Below the pieces are notes generated by a model. That model did no database searches. It saw only the letters and a list, made by a program, of their open reading frames with translations, and had not been told where the DNA came from. The position numbers and the translations under genes are program-made. A DNA stretch of 64,000 nucleotides from DTU013 sp964490975 (GTDB lineage Bacteria > Bacillota > Clostridia > Acetivibrionales > DTU013): positions 1 through 64,000 of the forward strand of contig CAZBEQ010000002.1 in NCBI GenBank assembly GCA_964490975.1, written 5' to 3'. Below, piece by piece: positions 45,208-53,638 of the stretch. Within the stretch, counting starts at the first letter, position 1. The number at the start of each line of letters is the position of its first letter.

Positions 45208-47373
45208 TTAAAGCTCATTCAATTCTTCCCAAACGTTATACAACAGCTCCAACTCCTTCTCAGCTTCTTCCTTTTCACTAAAAAGTGAATTCAGCCTCTC
45301 GAAATCACTTGCCGATTCATCCATTTCCTTTTTGAGTTCACTCAGACGCATTTCTACAGAGCTGATTTTATCCTCACAAGCCTTTAACTTTCTGTTTCTT
45401 TCATCCAATGCTGTCCGATTACCACCGGACGATCTATCAGGCCTGTGTGACCTGTTCTGTTTACCAGAACTGTCTTGTTTACTTGAATTGCCCAGCCTAT
45501 TTGAACCATCTGGTTCGCTCGAACTGCCCAGTATGTTTGACCCATCTAGCTTGTTCGGACCATCTGGTTTGCTTGAACTGCCCGGCTTGCTTGATCTATC
45601 CAGCCTGTTGCCCTCGTATGGCTCTTTGCGGCTGTCTCCTGTACTTTTGCCTGCCGCCCCTCCTGGCTGACCATACTTCTCCGTACTTGCAGCTTTCGCC
45701 AGCCATTGGCAATACTCCCCATAGGTGCCTTCATAATCAGTTATCTGTCCGTTTTTCAGCTCCCATACCCGGGTAGTGAACTTATTTATGAAATAGCGGT
45801 CATGCGATACAAAGAGTATCGTTCCTCCAAAACTCGATAAAGCCTCTTCTATCCATTCTCTCGACTGTATATCCAGATGGTTTGTCGGTTCATCCATTAT
45901 GAGCAGATTTATATCCTGCTGCATCAGCATACATAGCTTAAGCCGGCTCTTCTCGCCACCTGACAGGCTCCCTGCCGTTTTTAGCACGTCGCTCCCCTTG
46001 AAGTGGAACTGGGCCAAAATCTTCCTCGCCTTCTCCTCATTTATTTCCAATGAGTATCTTGTCGTTTCAAGTACAGTGGCAGAGCTATTCTCAAACTCGA
46101 TGACCTGTGGAAGATATGCGGGATTGATGCTGTTCCCGATTCTCACAGTTCCATGATCGGCTGTTTCATCCCCTGTAAGTATTTTTACTAGTGTTGACTT
46201 CCCGCAGCCATTTACCCCTATCAATGCAATCCTGTCATTTCTGCGAATGGTCAGGTCAATACTGTTTAATACAGGCCTATCCCCATAGGCTTTGGATATA
46301 TCCTTAAAAATGACAGTATCTTCGCTTGAATAGCCATTCTCCTTAAAGCCGGCGTTAATTTTTTTCATCTCTGTAGGCCTCTCGATACGTTCGATGCGCT
46401 CGATCCTCTTCTCGATTGCAAACGCCCTCTTGTGCATTGACTCATTGTCAGCATTCCTGGCCCACTCATGCATCCTTTTTGCTGCTGCTTCCAGCTGGCT
46501 GATTTTCTTTCTCTGCTGTTCATATCTTTCACGCTGGATGTTTAAACGGCGCGGTTTTTCCTCCGCGTAAAAGCTGTAATTGCCTTCATAAAAGCTAAGG
46601 CCGCTATCATCGAGCTCCATGATAGCTTTCACAGCATTGTCAAGAAAACACCTGTCATGAGAAATCGTAATGACAGTGCCGGAAAAGCCGCTGAGGTACT
46701 CCTCTACCCACTGTATGGAGCCCAGATCAAGGTGGTTCGTCGGCTCGTCAAGCAAAAGTATATCTGCATCCCTGAGCAGTATCCTTGCAAGGTTTACTCT
46801 GGTCTGCTCACCGCCGCTGAGAACAGCAAACTGCTTTTCTCTCATTCCGGCATCTATTTCCATACCGCTGCAAACCTTGTCAATCCTGCTTTCAACCTCG
46901 TAACCGCCCTTTGACTCATAAAGCGTCTGGAGCCTACCGTAACGCGATAGAAGCTTTTCATAACGTTCATCAGTACCTTCATAAAGCCCATCAGACTTTC
47001 CACACCGATCAAAAGAATCTCTATCTTGTATGCTCACGGCGCATTCTGCTATTTTACCTTCAAGGCTCCTCATCTCATTAAAGATTTCGGATATATCGGA
47101 AAACGCGCTATGCAGAACATTATCAACAGTATAGCCTTCATCAAAAAACGGGATTTGCTCAAGTATTTCAAATCTTATACCTGATGCCTTAATAACATTG
47201 CCACTCTCATACTCCTCCATGCCAGCGATTATTTTAAGTAACGTCGACTTGCCCGATCCGTTTTTGCCAACCAGTCCGACTCTGTCGCCCCTGTTGATTT
47301 CAAATGATATTCCCTTTATAACATGGTTGCTGCCATAGTATTTATTCAATTCTTTAACTGCTATATCAATCAT
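45208..47373 (-). CDS. ABC-F family ATP-binding protein (ribosome-associated type)
   Basis: 721 residues. Two ABC cassettes: Walker A GKNGSGKST and GVNGCGKST, signatures LSGGEQTR and LSGGEKSR, Walker B ILLLDEPTNHLD and LLIMDEPTNHLD. The inter-domain linker holds the KRMHEWARNADNESMHKRAF-type P-site helix. No membrane helix is present, as in all ABC-F proteins, which bind the ribosomal E site. After the second cassette a low-complexity Ser/Pro/Asp/Lys repeat linker (about residues 570-650) leads to a C-terminal coiled coil, as in YdiF/Uup. The start at 47373 has GAGGAGA. The regulated leader upstream suggests an antibiotic-response role. Confidence 0.9.
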   Translation of the reverse strand: MIDIAVKELNKYYGSNHVIKGISFEINRGDRVGLVGKNGSGKSTLLKIIAGMEEYESGNVIKASGIRFEILEQIPFFDEGYTVDNVLHSAFSDISEIFNEMRSLEGKIAECAVSIQDRDSFDRCGKSDGLYEGTDERYEKLLSRYGRLQTLYESKGGYEVESRIDKVCSGMEIDAGMREKQFAVLSGGEQTRVNLARILLRDADILLLDEPTNHLDLGSIQWVEEYLSGFSGTVITISHDRCFLDNAVKAIMELDDSGLSFYEGNYSFYAEEKPRRLNIQRERYEQQRKKISQLEAAAKRMHEWARNADNESMHKRAFAIEKRIERIERIERPTEMKKINAGFKENGYSSEDTVIFKDISKAYGDRPVLNSIDLTIRRNDRIALIGVNGCGKSTLVKILTGDETADHGTVRIGNSINPAYLPQVIEFENSSATVLETTRYSLEINEEKARKILAQFHFKGSDVLKTAGSLSGGEKSRLKLCMLMQQDINLLIMDEPTNHLDIQSREWIEEALSSFGGTILFVSHDRYFINKFTTRVWELKNGQITDYEGTYGEYCQWLAKAASTEKYGQPGGAAGKSTGDSRKEPYEGNRLDRSSKPGSSSKPDGPNKLDGSNILGSSSEPDGSNRLGNSSKQDSSGKQNRSHRPDRSSGGNRTALDERNRKLKACEDKISSVEMRLSELKKEMDESASDFERLNSLFSEKEEAEKELELLYNVWEELNEL

Positions 47374-47576
47374 ATCTTCTCCTCTCATGCCCGGGTCTCC
47401 ATATACCGTATGCAGCAATGCCGACTCTTACGTCATCAATGATCAGTTCAGTGGGATTGCCTGACAGTAAAACACTGTTCCACCGGACTATTGTGTATGG
47501 CAGAACCAGGCTGTATGGCAGAGCCAACCTGTCCGACTGAATTATCTCTCCAAAAGTGATGTCTTCAGCTGCATTA

Positions 47577-47610
47577 AAAAACCGAGTCAGGCGGATGGAT
47601 TCCGTGACCC
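47577..47610 (-). terminator. Leader terminator 2 of the ABC-F gene
   Basis: On the minus strand GGGTCA pairs with TGACTC around an inner CGGA/TCCG stem, followed by GG and six Ts. It lies about 200 bases before the gene start. Its 5' part begins with AGCCCGGG, the same octamer that forms the 3' arm of terminator 1, so the two structures can compete. Confidence 0.65.
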
Positions 47611-47696
47611 GGGCTGTTATTTCCTTCTTTGTACAGAAAATGTTTGGGATCTGCGCAGTTCACGGCCGCTCACTGCACAGTAGTTGACATCTGAAA

Positions 47697-47728
47697 TAAA
47701 AAAGCCCGGGCTGAACGATCACCCAGGC
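47697..47728 (-). terminator. Leader terminator 1 of the ABC-F gene
   Basis: On the minus strand GCCTGGG pairs with CCCGGGC (one wobble), followed by six Ts. It lies 50 bases after the leader ORF stop. Confidence 0.75.
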
Positions 47729-47778
47729 ATATGTCTTATTGTTATTTTAGGTAAAAAGATGATCCACCAGCTCGCTTA

Positions 47779-47892
47779 TCACAAATATTCATTTTTGGAC
47801 ATAGTACTACCTTTAACAGCATAAAATGCTGAAATATGAGCAACATAACAGTCCAGTCTTTCAAGAATATTGTGTTCAGCTGATGTATTCAC
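47779..47892 (-). CDS. 37-residue leader ORF upstream of the ABC-F gene
   Basis: GTG at 47892 follows GGGAGGTGA with 5-base spacing. The peptide begins MNTSAEHNILERLDCY and ends at 47779. Two terminators and about 400 bases separate it from the ABC-F gene on the same strand. Antibiotic-responsive ABC-F and efflux genes in Firmicutes commonly have such a uORF, where drug-stalled ribosomes prevent terminator formation. The peptide is not recognised. Confidence 0.65.
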   Translation of the reverse strand: MNTSAEHNILERLDCYVAHISAFYAVKGSTMSKNEYL

Positions 47893-48057
47893 CGTTTCAC
47901 CTCCCTTGATAGAATTGTAGCACCCATTACTATTTTTTTCAATATGCTTTTTTAAGCCTTGACATTCTGATGGCCATGTAATAAGCTATTACTAAACTAC
48001 TAATTTAGTAATTTAGTAAATATGATTCTATTAGTTATAAGTAAAGGAGTCACAACA

Positions 48058-48540
48058 ATGAAAATTCCAACCACATTAAAACATAAACCGGTCATAGTCT
48101 CGGAAAACTACGAAAACATCGATGGCAGAAATGCCTATAGCAGCGAAGCAAAAGGGCTTTCACTGGGCCTTGCGCAGTGGAATGACAGAGGCAGGGTAGA
48201 TATCTCTGCAAAAGTATGGCGATATACCGGGGAAAAATGGTCAAGGCAATCAGAAGAGCTGCCTCTTCATAGAGTATTGGATCTCGCCGTCCTGGTATGC
48301 CGCTCAATGCTCTATTTCAGAGAGGATGCCTATCGGTACAAGAAGTCATATGACCCTGAAAAGCCTGTAATCGATCGTGTCGGACTGCAAGGCGACGCAA
48401 TGACACTTGCAGTATGCACAGATAACGAAAAAATAGACGAGGATATCAAGCTTTTCAGTCAGGCACTGAGCAATGACAGTGAGCTTATCGGTGAACGTTT
48501 GAGCACACTGTCACGAATATTAAAAGAAATGGGGTACTGA
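48058..48540 (+). CDS. DUF6530-like protein
   Basis: 160 residues. ATG 48058 has AAAGGAG upstream. The sequence KHKPVIVSENYENIDGRNAY, then SLGLAQWNDRGRVDISAKVW, is recognised as a conserved hypothetical family (assigned DUF6530 from memory), soluble and of unknown function. It ends 3 bases before the GIY-YIG gene, so the two are one operon. The upstream region contains repeated TTTAGTAA/TTACTAAA motifs (about 47990-48020) that could be an operator. Confidence 0.7.
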   Translation: MKIPTTLKHKPVIVSENYENIDGRNAYSSEAKGLSLGLAQWNDRGRVDISAKVWRYTGEKWSRQSEELPLHRVLDLAVLVCRSMLYFREDAYRYKKSYDPEKPVIDRVGLQGDAMTLAVCTDNEKIDEDIKLFSQALSNDSELIGERLSTLSRILKEMGY

Positions 48541-48543
48541 TCC

Positions 48544-48906
48544 ATGGACAAATCAAGAAAGAAGGAACTGACAGAACAATATAAGCAAATGAAAAAGCCT
48601 ATGGGCATCTTTATAATGAAATGCAAGTTGAATAATAAATGCTATATACAAGCTACACTGGATCTGAAAGGCGTTATGAACGGCGCAATGGCAAGGCTTC
48701 AGGGCCACTTCCATCCTAACCAGGAGCTGCTGAAGGAGTGGAATGAGTATGGACCCGATAATTTCACAATGGAAATACTGGAGCAGCTGGAGTATGATGA
48801 GGATGATTCTAAAACAGACTATACGGAAGAGCTGGAAGTGCTAAGGCTGATCTGGGAAGATAAGCTTGCAAAGCAAAACCTGGTACTATATAAAAAACAC
48901 CTGTGA
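48544..48906 (+). CDS. GIY-YIG nuclease-like protein
   Basis: 120 residues. GIFIMKCKLNNKCYI matches the first half of a GIY-YIG domain, with the tyrosine of the second motif changed (GIF...CYI), followed by LQGHFHPNQELLKEW and NFTMEILEQLEYDED. A subfamily of small GIY-YIG proteins is conserved in clostridia, often as DNA-repair or unknown factors. Catalytic competence is uncertain because the first Tyr of the motif is Phe. It is co-transcribed with the DUF6530-like gene. Confidence 0.75.
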   Translation: MDKSRKKELTEQYKQMKKPMGIFIMKCKLNNKCYIQATLDLKGVMNGAMARLQGHFHPNQELLKEWNEYGPDNFTMEILEQLEYDEDDSKTDYTEELEVLRLIWEDKLAKQNLVLYKKHL

Positions 48907-49063
48907 TTTGGTTATGAGCTCGACTTTCACATCCTAATTTGCCAGACTAAACTGTAATGGAAGTATAGGTATTTTCAATTGATTTTGCGATATGTACGAA
49001 GGAATGAGAAATGAAAGTATGGTAGGTAGATATTAAAAATTGTGTAATGGATGGCTGGAATAG

Positions 49064-49207
49064 ACCACGCTACTCATTATTGCGATTTTAGGACGCTATT
49101 GCGAGGAATAAGTCTTGTTTTATAGACGTTTAGCTATGATATGGCTATGAAATAGGCCTAATTATGATACAATTTTGTTCTAAAGTTGAAATAATGAGTA
49201 GTGTGGT
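49064..49207. mobile_element. MITE-like element with imperfect terminal inverted repeats
   Basis: ACCACGCTACTCATTATT (49064-49081) is repeated inverted at 49190-49207 with one mismatch, and similarity continues inwards (ATTTTAGGAC against CTTTAGAAC). The 144-bp element has no ORF. No clear target-site duplication was seen. A structured RNA is an alternative. Confidence 0.6.
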
Positions 49208-49233
49208 ACCAATAAGACCTTTGGAGAGTTTTT

Positions 49234-49515
49234 ATGTTAACAAAACTAATTATAGTAGCACTTGCGCTGATAAACATGATAGGCTTTATCACTGTCGCAG
49301 CCGATAAGCAAAAGGCGCGCAGGAAGCAATGGCGTGTCCCGGAAAAAACACTTTTCCTGCTTGCGGCAATTGGAGGCTGTATAGGGGTCTACTCAAGCAT
49401 GCTCATATTCAGGCACAAAACACGTCACGGGTACTTCATGGCAGGTATTCCGGCAATTTTTGTTGTCCAGATCATTATAGTGTATTTCGCCCATAAGAAT
49501 GGCCTATTGCAGTGA
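49234..49515 (+). CDS. DUF1294 membrane protein
   Basis: 93 residues. The sequence has AADKQKARRKQWRVPEKTL followed by a Gly-rich helix (GGCIGVYSSM) and FRHKTRHGYF, which is the DUF1294 pattern: two or three membrane helices with a conserved His/Arg loop. The function is unknown. The upstream MITE-like element ends 26 bases before the start, so it may supply promoter sequence. Confidence 0.88.
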   Translation: MLTKLIIVALALINMIGFITVAADKQKARRKQWRVPEKTLFLLAAIGGCIGVYSSMLIFRHKTRHGYFMAGIPAIFVVQIIIVYFAHKNGLLQ

Positions 49516-49561
49516 TCCTTTTCAGGCTGACAAAGACATGGTGGATTAGCAATGAATCTGT

Positions 49562-49609
49562 TGCCTCGCTGTGCGGTTGCCCGGCTGCCTCGACGTGCGG
49601 TTGCCCGAC
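49562..49609. repeat. 24-bp tandem duplication
   Basis: Two units of 24 bases (TGCCTCGCTGTGCGGTTGCC... and TGCCTCGACGTGCGGTTGCC...) lie between convergent genes, just beyond the stop of the DUF6320-like gene. Confidence 0.75.
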
Positions 49610-49632
49610 CCGCCGTAGCAGCTCGTCAGCCT

Positions 49633-50328
49633 TCACAGATGGAATCTTTTTATCAATTCATCCTTATACTTCTTATCCCCGAATATAAACATCCCCATTA
49701 ATGTAATGAATGAGTAAAATGCAGAAAATATACTTGGCCAGATCGCAGTAACAAGTCCCGTAGCGCAGAATATTACCGGCAAAAAGCCCATAATTACCAT
49801 AACAGTCTGGTATACCGTATATTCGCGCCACTTTAGCCTCTTAAGCAGAATAACAAAGGTTATGAAAAGTGTTGATGCTATAAAGAGAAACGGTGTCACA
49901 TATGTAAGGCCCCAGCCTTTCGTTTTAGTTGCCAGTTCAAGCGAATATACATATATGGCAGTTGCTATGGTATCCAAAACAATGATCTGTCCCAGCTTCC
50001 TCTTTTTGAATATCGGATATGCGATGACTATCCATACATACAGCAATGTACCTGCCACATAGGCAGACCACAATATCCCCCTGTATGTCAGTATGTTTAT
50101 CAGAAGGCAGGTAGAAGCTATTACCACAGATATGAACAGAAATAATCTGAAAACAAAATTATATTTGCTGACAGTTTCTGTTATGACCGCCGGATATTTG
50201 GAGTTCCCAGCCTCCGGTAAAGCATTGCCATCATCGGGCCGGCCGTCGTATGTCAGCACAGCTGAGCACAGAGGGCATTTTTTTAAATCAGTATCAACTT
50301 TTACCTTACATCTCTCACAATACTTCAT
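49633..50328 (-). CDS. DUF6320-like zinc-ribbon membrane protein
   Basis: 231 residues. An N-terminal zinc ribbon (CERCKVKVDTDLKKCPLC, two CxxC pairs) is followed by six membrane helices from about residue 60. The layout matches a family seen next to alcohol-acetyltransferase-like proteins (named DUF6320 from memory). It starts 9 bases after the stop of that gene here. It may help place or regulate the enzyme at the membrane; the function is unknown. Confidence 0.78.
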   Translation of the reverse strand: MKYCERCKVKVDTDLKKCPLCSAVLTYDGRPDDGNALPEAGNSKYPAVITETVSKYNFVFRLFLFISVVIASTCLLINILTYRGILWSAYVAGTLLYVWIVIAYPIFKKRKLGQIIVLDTIATAIYVYSLELATKTKGWGLTYVTPFLFIASTLFITFVILLKRLKWREYTVYQTVMVIMGFLPVIFCATGLVTAIWPSIFSAFYSFITLMGMFIFGDKKYKDELIKRFHL

Positions 50329-50336
50329 ATTAGCAC

Positions 50337-51620
50337 CTAATTGGTTTCTATAGTTACATCTATTCCTTTATCAGCAAGAAACCTGAAAAAGAACCTTTCA
50401 ATATCATTTTCATGCATGACCTTTGTAAATGACACCAGCAAGGTATCATCATAAGAGCAGACCGTAGCATTCAAAAGGTTAGTCACCGGCGGTCCAAGCA
50501 AAAATTCAAATCTCTCGATATATTCCTTCATAGGTTCCGGTACGCTGATACTGCCGAGATTTGACAGCGAGCATGAGAAAAGCGTTTCCCCAAAAGCATT
50601 ATATGCCGTCCTCAGAACAACGTTTTTCAGGACCAACGGCGCGATCCGCATAAAAATGTTTCTCTCGGCATTTACATTAGCGCTGATCTTCTCGACAAGC
50701 TTCTCTTGCTTTAATTCACTTTTCATTATTTCCGTAACTTTTTCTAAAATGCTCTCAAATGAAAGATCTTCATCAGAAAAATTTATACCGATGTTGACAT
50801 ACGACGAAAAATTTCTGACTGTCCTTGACGGGAAGTAATTCCTCAAATTTACCGGAACTGATATTTTAACAGGTAAACTATACATCCTGTTGTTGAGCTG
50901 TGTACGATAAATGGAATAAATGATGAGTGCCGTAATGTACCCGGTAACCGTTGTATTGTTTTCCTTGACAAACCTCCTGAAGCTGTTGGTTGATATGATC
51001 CCGTGAACTATTCCCAGCTGTTCCGGAGAAACCTTTGTACCGCGGACGTGATAAGCTTTTTCCTCTTTCCACTTGCTCTTTACCTTTGGATCATAGTATT
51101 TACCGAAGCTGTCCTCTGTTTCGCTTATCGATGGGTGCGCTTCGCAATCAAGTATACCGTCATCTGAAAACAGGCCATGTCCTGAAAGAGTAAGGTACTG
51201 TGTCGTAAGGGTCTTCAGGAATACCATCGCGCCTGTGCCATCAGTCAGCGCATGGAATATCTCCAAGCTGATCCTTTTTTTAAAATAACTGACCCTGAAC
51301 AGGAAACCGTTATTTTCATCAACCTCAACAGGCCTGCAGGGAGGCGCCATTTCCGGAGTCACTTTTGGAGTTTCATGGTTCGAATCAAAAAAGTACCAGA
51401 AAAGTCCTCTCTTCATCTTCACAGCAAGGGTCGGAAACCTGGGGATCGTAACTGTTAGAGCTTCCTGAAGTATCTGCGGATCCACATCCTCCTTCAGCTG
51501 CACAGCAACTCTGAACACACTGCCACTTCCCGGGCCACTGATGGCAGGGTATATTTTTGCGGCATTGTCCAGCTTATACCAATTGCTATCATCCTTATAG
51601 GTTTTGGACCTTAACGCCAT
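50337..51620 (-). CDS. Condensation-domain/alcohol-acetyltransferase-like protein
   Basis: 427 residues. The acyltransferase motif HxxxD appears as FHALTDG near residue 125. A second typical element is VPVNLRNYFPSRTVRNF near residue 255, corresponding to the conserved DFGWG-like half of the fold. Proteins of this type transfer acyl groups to alcohols or amines. It forms an operon with the zinc-ribbon membrane protein. The ATG at 51620 is used because GAGGTGG lies 5 bases before it. The substrate is unknown. Confidence 0.8.
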   Translation of the reverse strand: MALRSKTYKDDSNWYKLDNAAKIYPAISGPGSGSVFRVAVQLKEDVDPQILQEALTVTIPRFPTLAVKMKRGLFWYFFDSNHETPKVTPEMAPPCRPVEVDENNGFLFRVSYFKKRISLEIFHALTDGTGAMVFLKTLTTQYLTLSGHGLFSDDGILDCEAHPSISETEDSFGKYYDPKVKSKWKEEKAYHVRGTKVSPEQLGIVHGIISTNSFRRFVKENNTTVTGYITALIIYSIYRTQLNNRMYSLPVKISVPVNLRNYFPSRTVRNFSSYVNIGINFSDEDLSFESILEKVTEIMKSELKQEKLVEKISANVNAERNIFMRIAPLVLKNVVLRTAYNAFGETLFSCSLSNLGSISVPEPMKEYIERFEFLLGPPVTNLLNATVCSYDDTLLVSFTKVMHENDIERFFFRFLADKGIDVTIETN

Positions 51621-51700
51621 GTATTCCACCTCGTAATGTATCTGCTCTCATTTTAACATAATATAGAGTTTGTATACATCAAGAGGTACGAAAAATATAA

Positions 51701-51860
51701 CTATATGTTTGATAAAAATTCAATTATTTCTTCGTTAACTGCCTCCGGCTGCTCATGATCGACACCATGGCCGGCATTTCTGTATACAATCCTCTTATTA
51801 GGCTTGCCTGCTGATCCTTGTTCCTGCTGATTTCCTCTTCTCCCCGATTCATGAATCTGT
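51701..51860 (-). pseudogene. C-terminal remnant of an alpha/beta hydrolase
   Basis: On the minus strand the frame ending at 51701 reads NKRIVYRNAGHGVDHEQPEA and then VNEEIIEFLSNI. The GHGVDHEQP segment carries the catalytic His of alpha/beta hydrolases, and the ending is typical. Upstream the frame breaks up. It lies directly upstream of the acetyltransferase-like gene, where an intact hydrolase often stands in related genomes. Confidence 0.6.
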
Positions 51861-51920
51861 AGAAAATAGGAATCATATTTGTTATAATCTCTTTAACACA
51901 TATATTAAGGGAGAATTGAA

Positions 51921-52457
51921 ATGAAAATATCCATCACCGGCGATCTTGGCAGCGGGAAATCAACCGTTTGTCGGTATCTGAAAGAAAATTACGGACTGAA
52001 TGTTTATTCCATCGGACAGATCCAGCGCTCTCTTGCTCAGAAATACAATATGGATGTGCTGGCTTTTAATAAGTATATGGAATCCCACCCGGAGATAGAT
52101 GAAGAGATCGATACAGAACTTACAGAAATAGGCAGGCGTGATGAGAACATGGTTCTCGACTCAAGGATGGCATGGCATTTCGTACCTGATTCATTTAAAG
52201 TATATCTGTCTGTTGATCCCGGTGAGGCAGCACAAAGGGTCATAAATGACCAAAGGGGCAAGGTGGAGACCTATAAAAGTCATGAGGAAGCTATGAACTG
52301 TCTGATAGAAAGAAAGAAAAGCGAAAATATAAGATACAGCACAAAATATGGAGTCGAATGCTGCAACCCTGATAATTATGATCTTATAATCGACACGACT
52401 TCAATCACGCCGGAGTTGGTTGCGCAAAGGATAATGGAGGTTGTCTCACAGCAATGA
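51921..52457 (+). CDS. Cytidylate-kinase-like AAA protein
   Basis: 178 residues. Walker A is GDLGSGKST at residues 7-15 and the sequence runs like a short cytidylate kinase (YSIGQIQRSLAQKYNMDVL, DSRMAWHFVPDSFKVYLSV). It is about 40 residues shorter than Cmk and lacks the full CMP-binding insert, as in the cytidylate-kinase-like family of clostridia and archaea. ATG 51921 has AGGGAG upstream. It is followed by its own terminator. Confidence 0.85.
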   Translation: MKISITGDLGSGKSTVCRYLKENYGLNVYSIGQIQRSLAQKYNMDVLAFNKYMESHPEIDEEIDTELTEIGRRDENMVLDSRMAWHFVPDSFKVYLSVDPGEAAQRVINDQRGKVETYKSHEEAMNCLIERKKSENIRYSTKYGVECCNPDNYDLIIDTTSITPELVAQRIMEVVSQQ

Positions 52458-52489
52458 CCAATATTGAAAAACAGTAAGAACGACAGCAG

Positions 52490-52524
52490 GGAGCGGGAGT
52501 ATTAAATCCGCTCCTTTTTATTTT
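52490..52524 (+). terminator. Terminator of the cytidylate-kinase-like gene
   Basis: GGAGCGG (52490-52496) pairs with CCGCTCC (52508-52514), followed by a T-rich run. Confidence 0.9.
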
Positions 52525-52598
52525 TACGCCCGTGTTCCCAATATATACGCCCTTTCATATTATGTACTATCTATTTATGTAAATTGAAGGGTGGTTAT

Positions 52599-53411
52599 AT
52601 GGATCCATTAAAAATAGGTGATTATGTCGCAAGAAAGTCCTACGGTGGCGATATCAACTTTCAGATTTCAGATATATCGGTCAGCAGGAACGGCCGGAAA
52701 GTATATGTACTCAAAGGCATGCTCTACAGGATCATAGCAGACGCAGATGAATATGACCTGGAACTGAAGAGGCCGGATGATGTCAGAAAGGAAATACAAA
52801 GCAGGTTATCACAGGAGGGCATCCATCATATGGCCCGCAGCATGTCACCCTTCCAATTGATAAAGAAGGTCAGGGGCAAACCCGGTACTGTGCTCCATGT
52901 AGATTCAAGCTCTGAATTTCTGGAAATGTGTATGAATTATTACCGTGACGCAAAAATCAAGGCGTACGGACATGTCATCCCGGAAAGTGAGCAGCCTGCC
53001 AGCATAAGAACGCTGCTAAACGGAACAAAGGCCGATATATTGATAGCAACCGGGCATGACGGTCTGAAAAAGAATGCGGTGAAGATGAACTCACTAGACA
53101 GCTACAGAAATTCCCGCTATTTTATTCAAACAGCTCGTGAGGCCAGAAATTACGAACCTGATCTCGAGAAGCTATGTATATTTTCCGGCGCATGCCAGTC
53201 CTACTATGAAGGGATCATGCAAGCCGGTGCCAACTTTGCCAGCTCTCCCGGAAGGATATTGATACACGCCCTTGACCCGGCAAAGGTAGGTGACAGGATA
53301 GCGCTGACAGATTCCAGAGTCTTTGTTACACCTGAAAAGATTGCAAGGCTTACACAGTCAGGTGCCAAAGGCATCGGTGGAGTTAAAACAAAAGGACATT
53401 ATGTAATTTAA
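52599..53411 (+). CDS. yabG: Sporulation-specific protease YabG
   Basis: 270 residues. The sequence begins MDPLKIGDYVARKSYGGDI, with a Cys-His arrangement (IATGHDG; CIFSGACQSYYEG) diagnostic of YabG, the cysteine protease that trims spore-coat proteins after they assemble. ATG 52599 has GGGTGG upstream; a codon at 52584 is in frame but lacks a site. It is expected to be made in the mother cell under a late sporulation sigma factor. Confidence 0.93.
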   Translation: MDPLKIGDYVARKSYGGDINFQISDISVSRNGRKVYVLKGMLYRIIADADEYDLELKRPDDVRKEIQSRLSQEGIHHMARSMSPFQLIKKVRGKPGTVLHVDSSSEFLEMCMNYYRDAKIKAYGHVIPESEQPASIRTLLNGTKADILIATGHDGLKKNAVKMNSLDSYRNSRYFIQTAREARNYEPDLEKLCIFSGACQSYYEGIMQAGANFASSPGRILIHALDPAKVGDRIALTDSRVFVTPEKIARLTQSGAKGIGGVKTKGHYVI

Positions 53412-53436
53412 CAAGGTGAAAGATAGCGCTGAATAC

Positions 53437-53615
53437 AAAAGGGGCTGCCTCAAAATGAACGTTGAGGCAGTCCTTTTTTGCCCAAAAAACGCAAAAGCTC
53501 GATCACAACATCATATCCCGACTCTGCAGCGGACGTCTGACAGATGTTGAGTAAAATATCCAGTAATGAGTGGATATAACTCGGCGAAGTGGTTGATTTT
53601 GAGACAGCCCCTTTT
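53437..53615. mobile_element. MITE-like element with GGGGCTGTCTCAAAA-type terminal repeats
   Basis: The ends 53437-53456 (AAAAGGGGCTGCCTCAAAAT) and 53596-53615 are inverted copies with one mismatch. The left end also holds a terminator-like stem CTGCCTCAA/TTGAGGCAG followed by six Ts. The 179-bp element has no ORF and lies between yabG and a convergent gene. The GGGGCTGTCTCAAAA end sequence resembles inverted repeats of some Firmicutes IS families. Confidence 0.7.
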
Positions 53616-53638
53616 GGTATCCCAAATTACAATACTCG

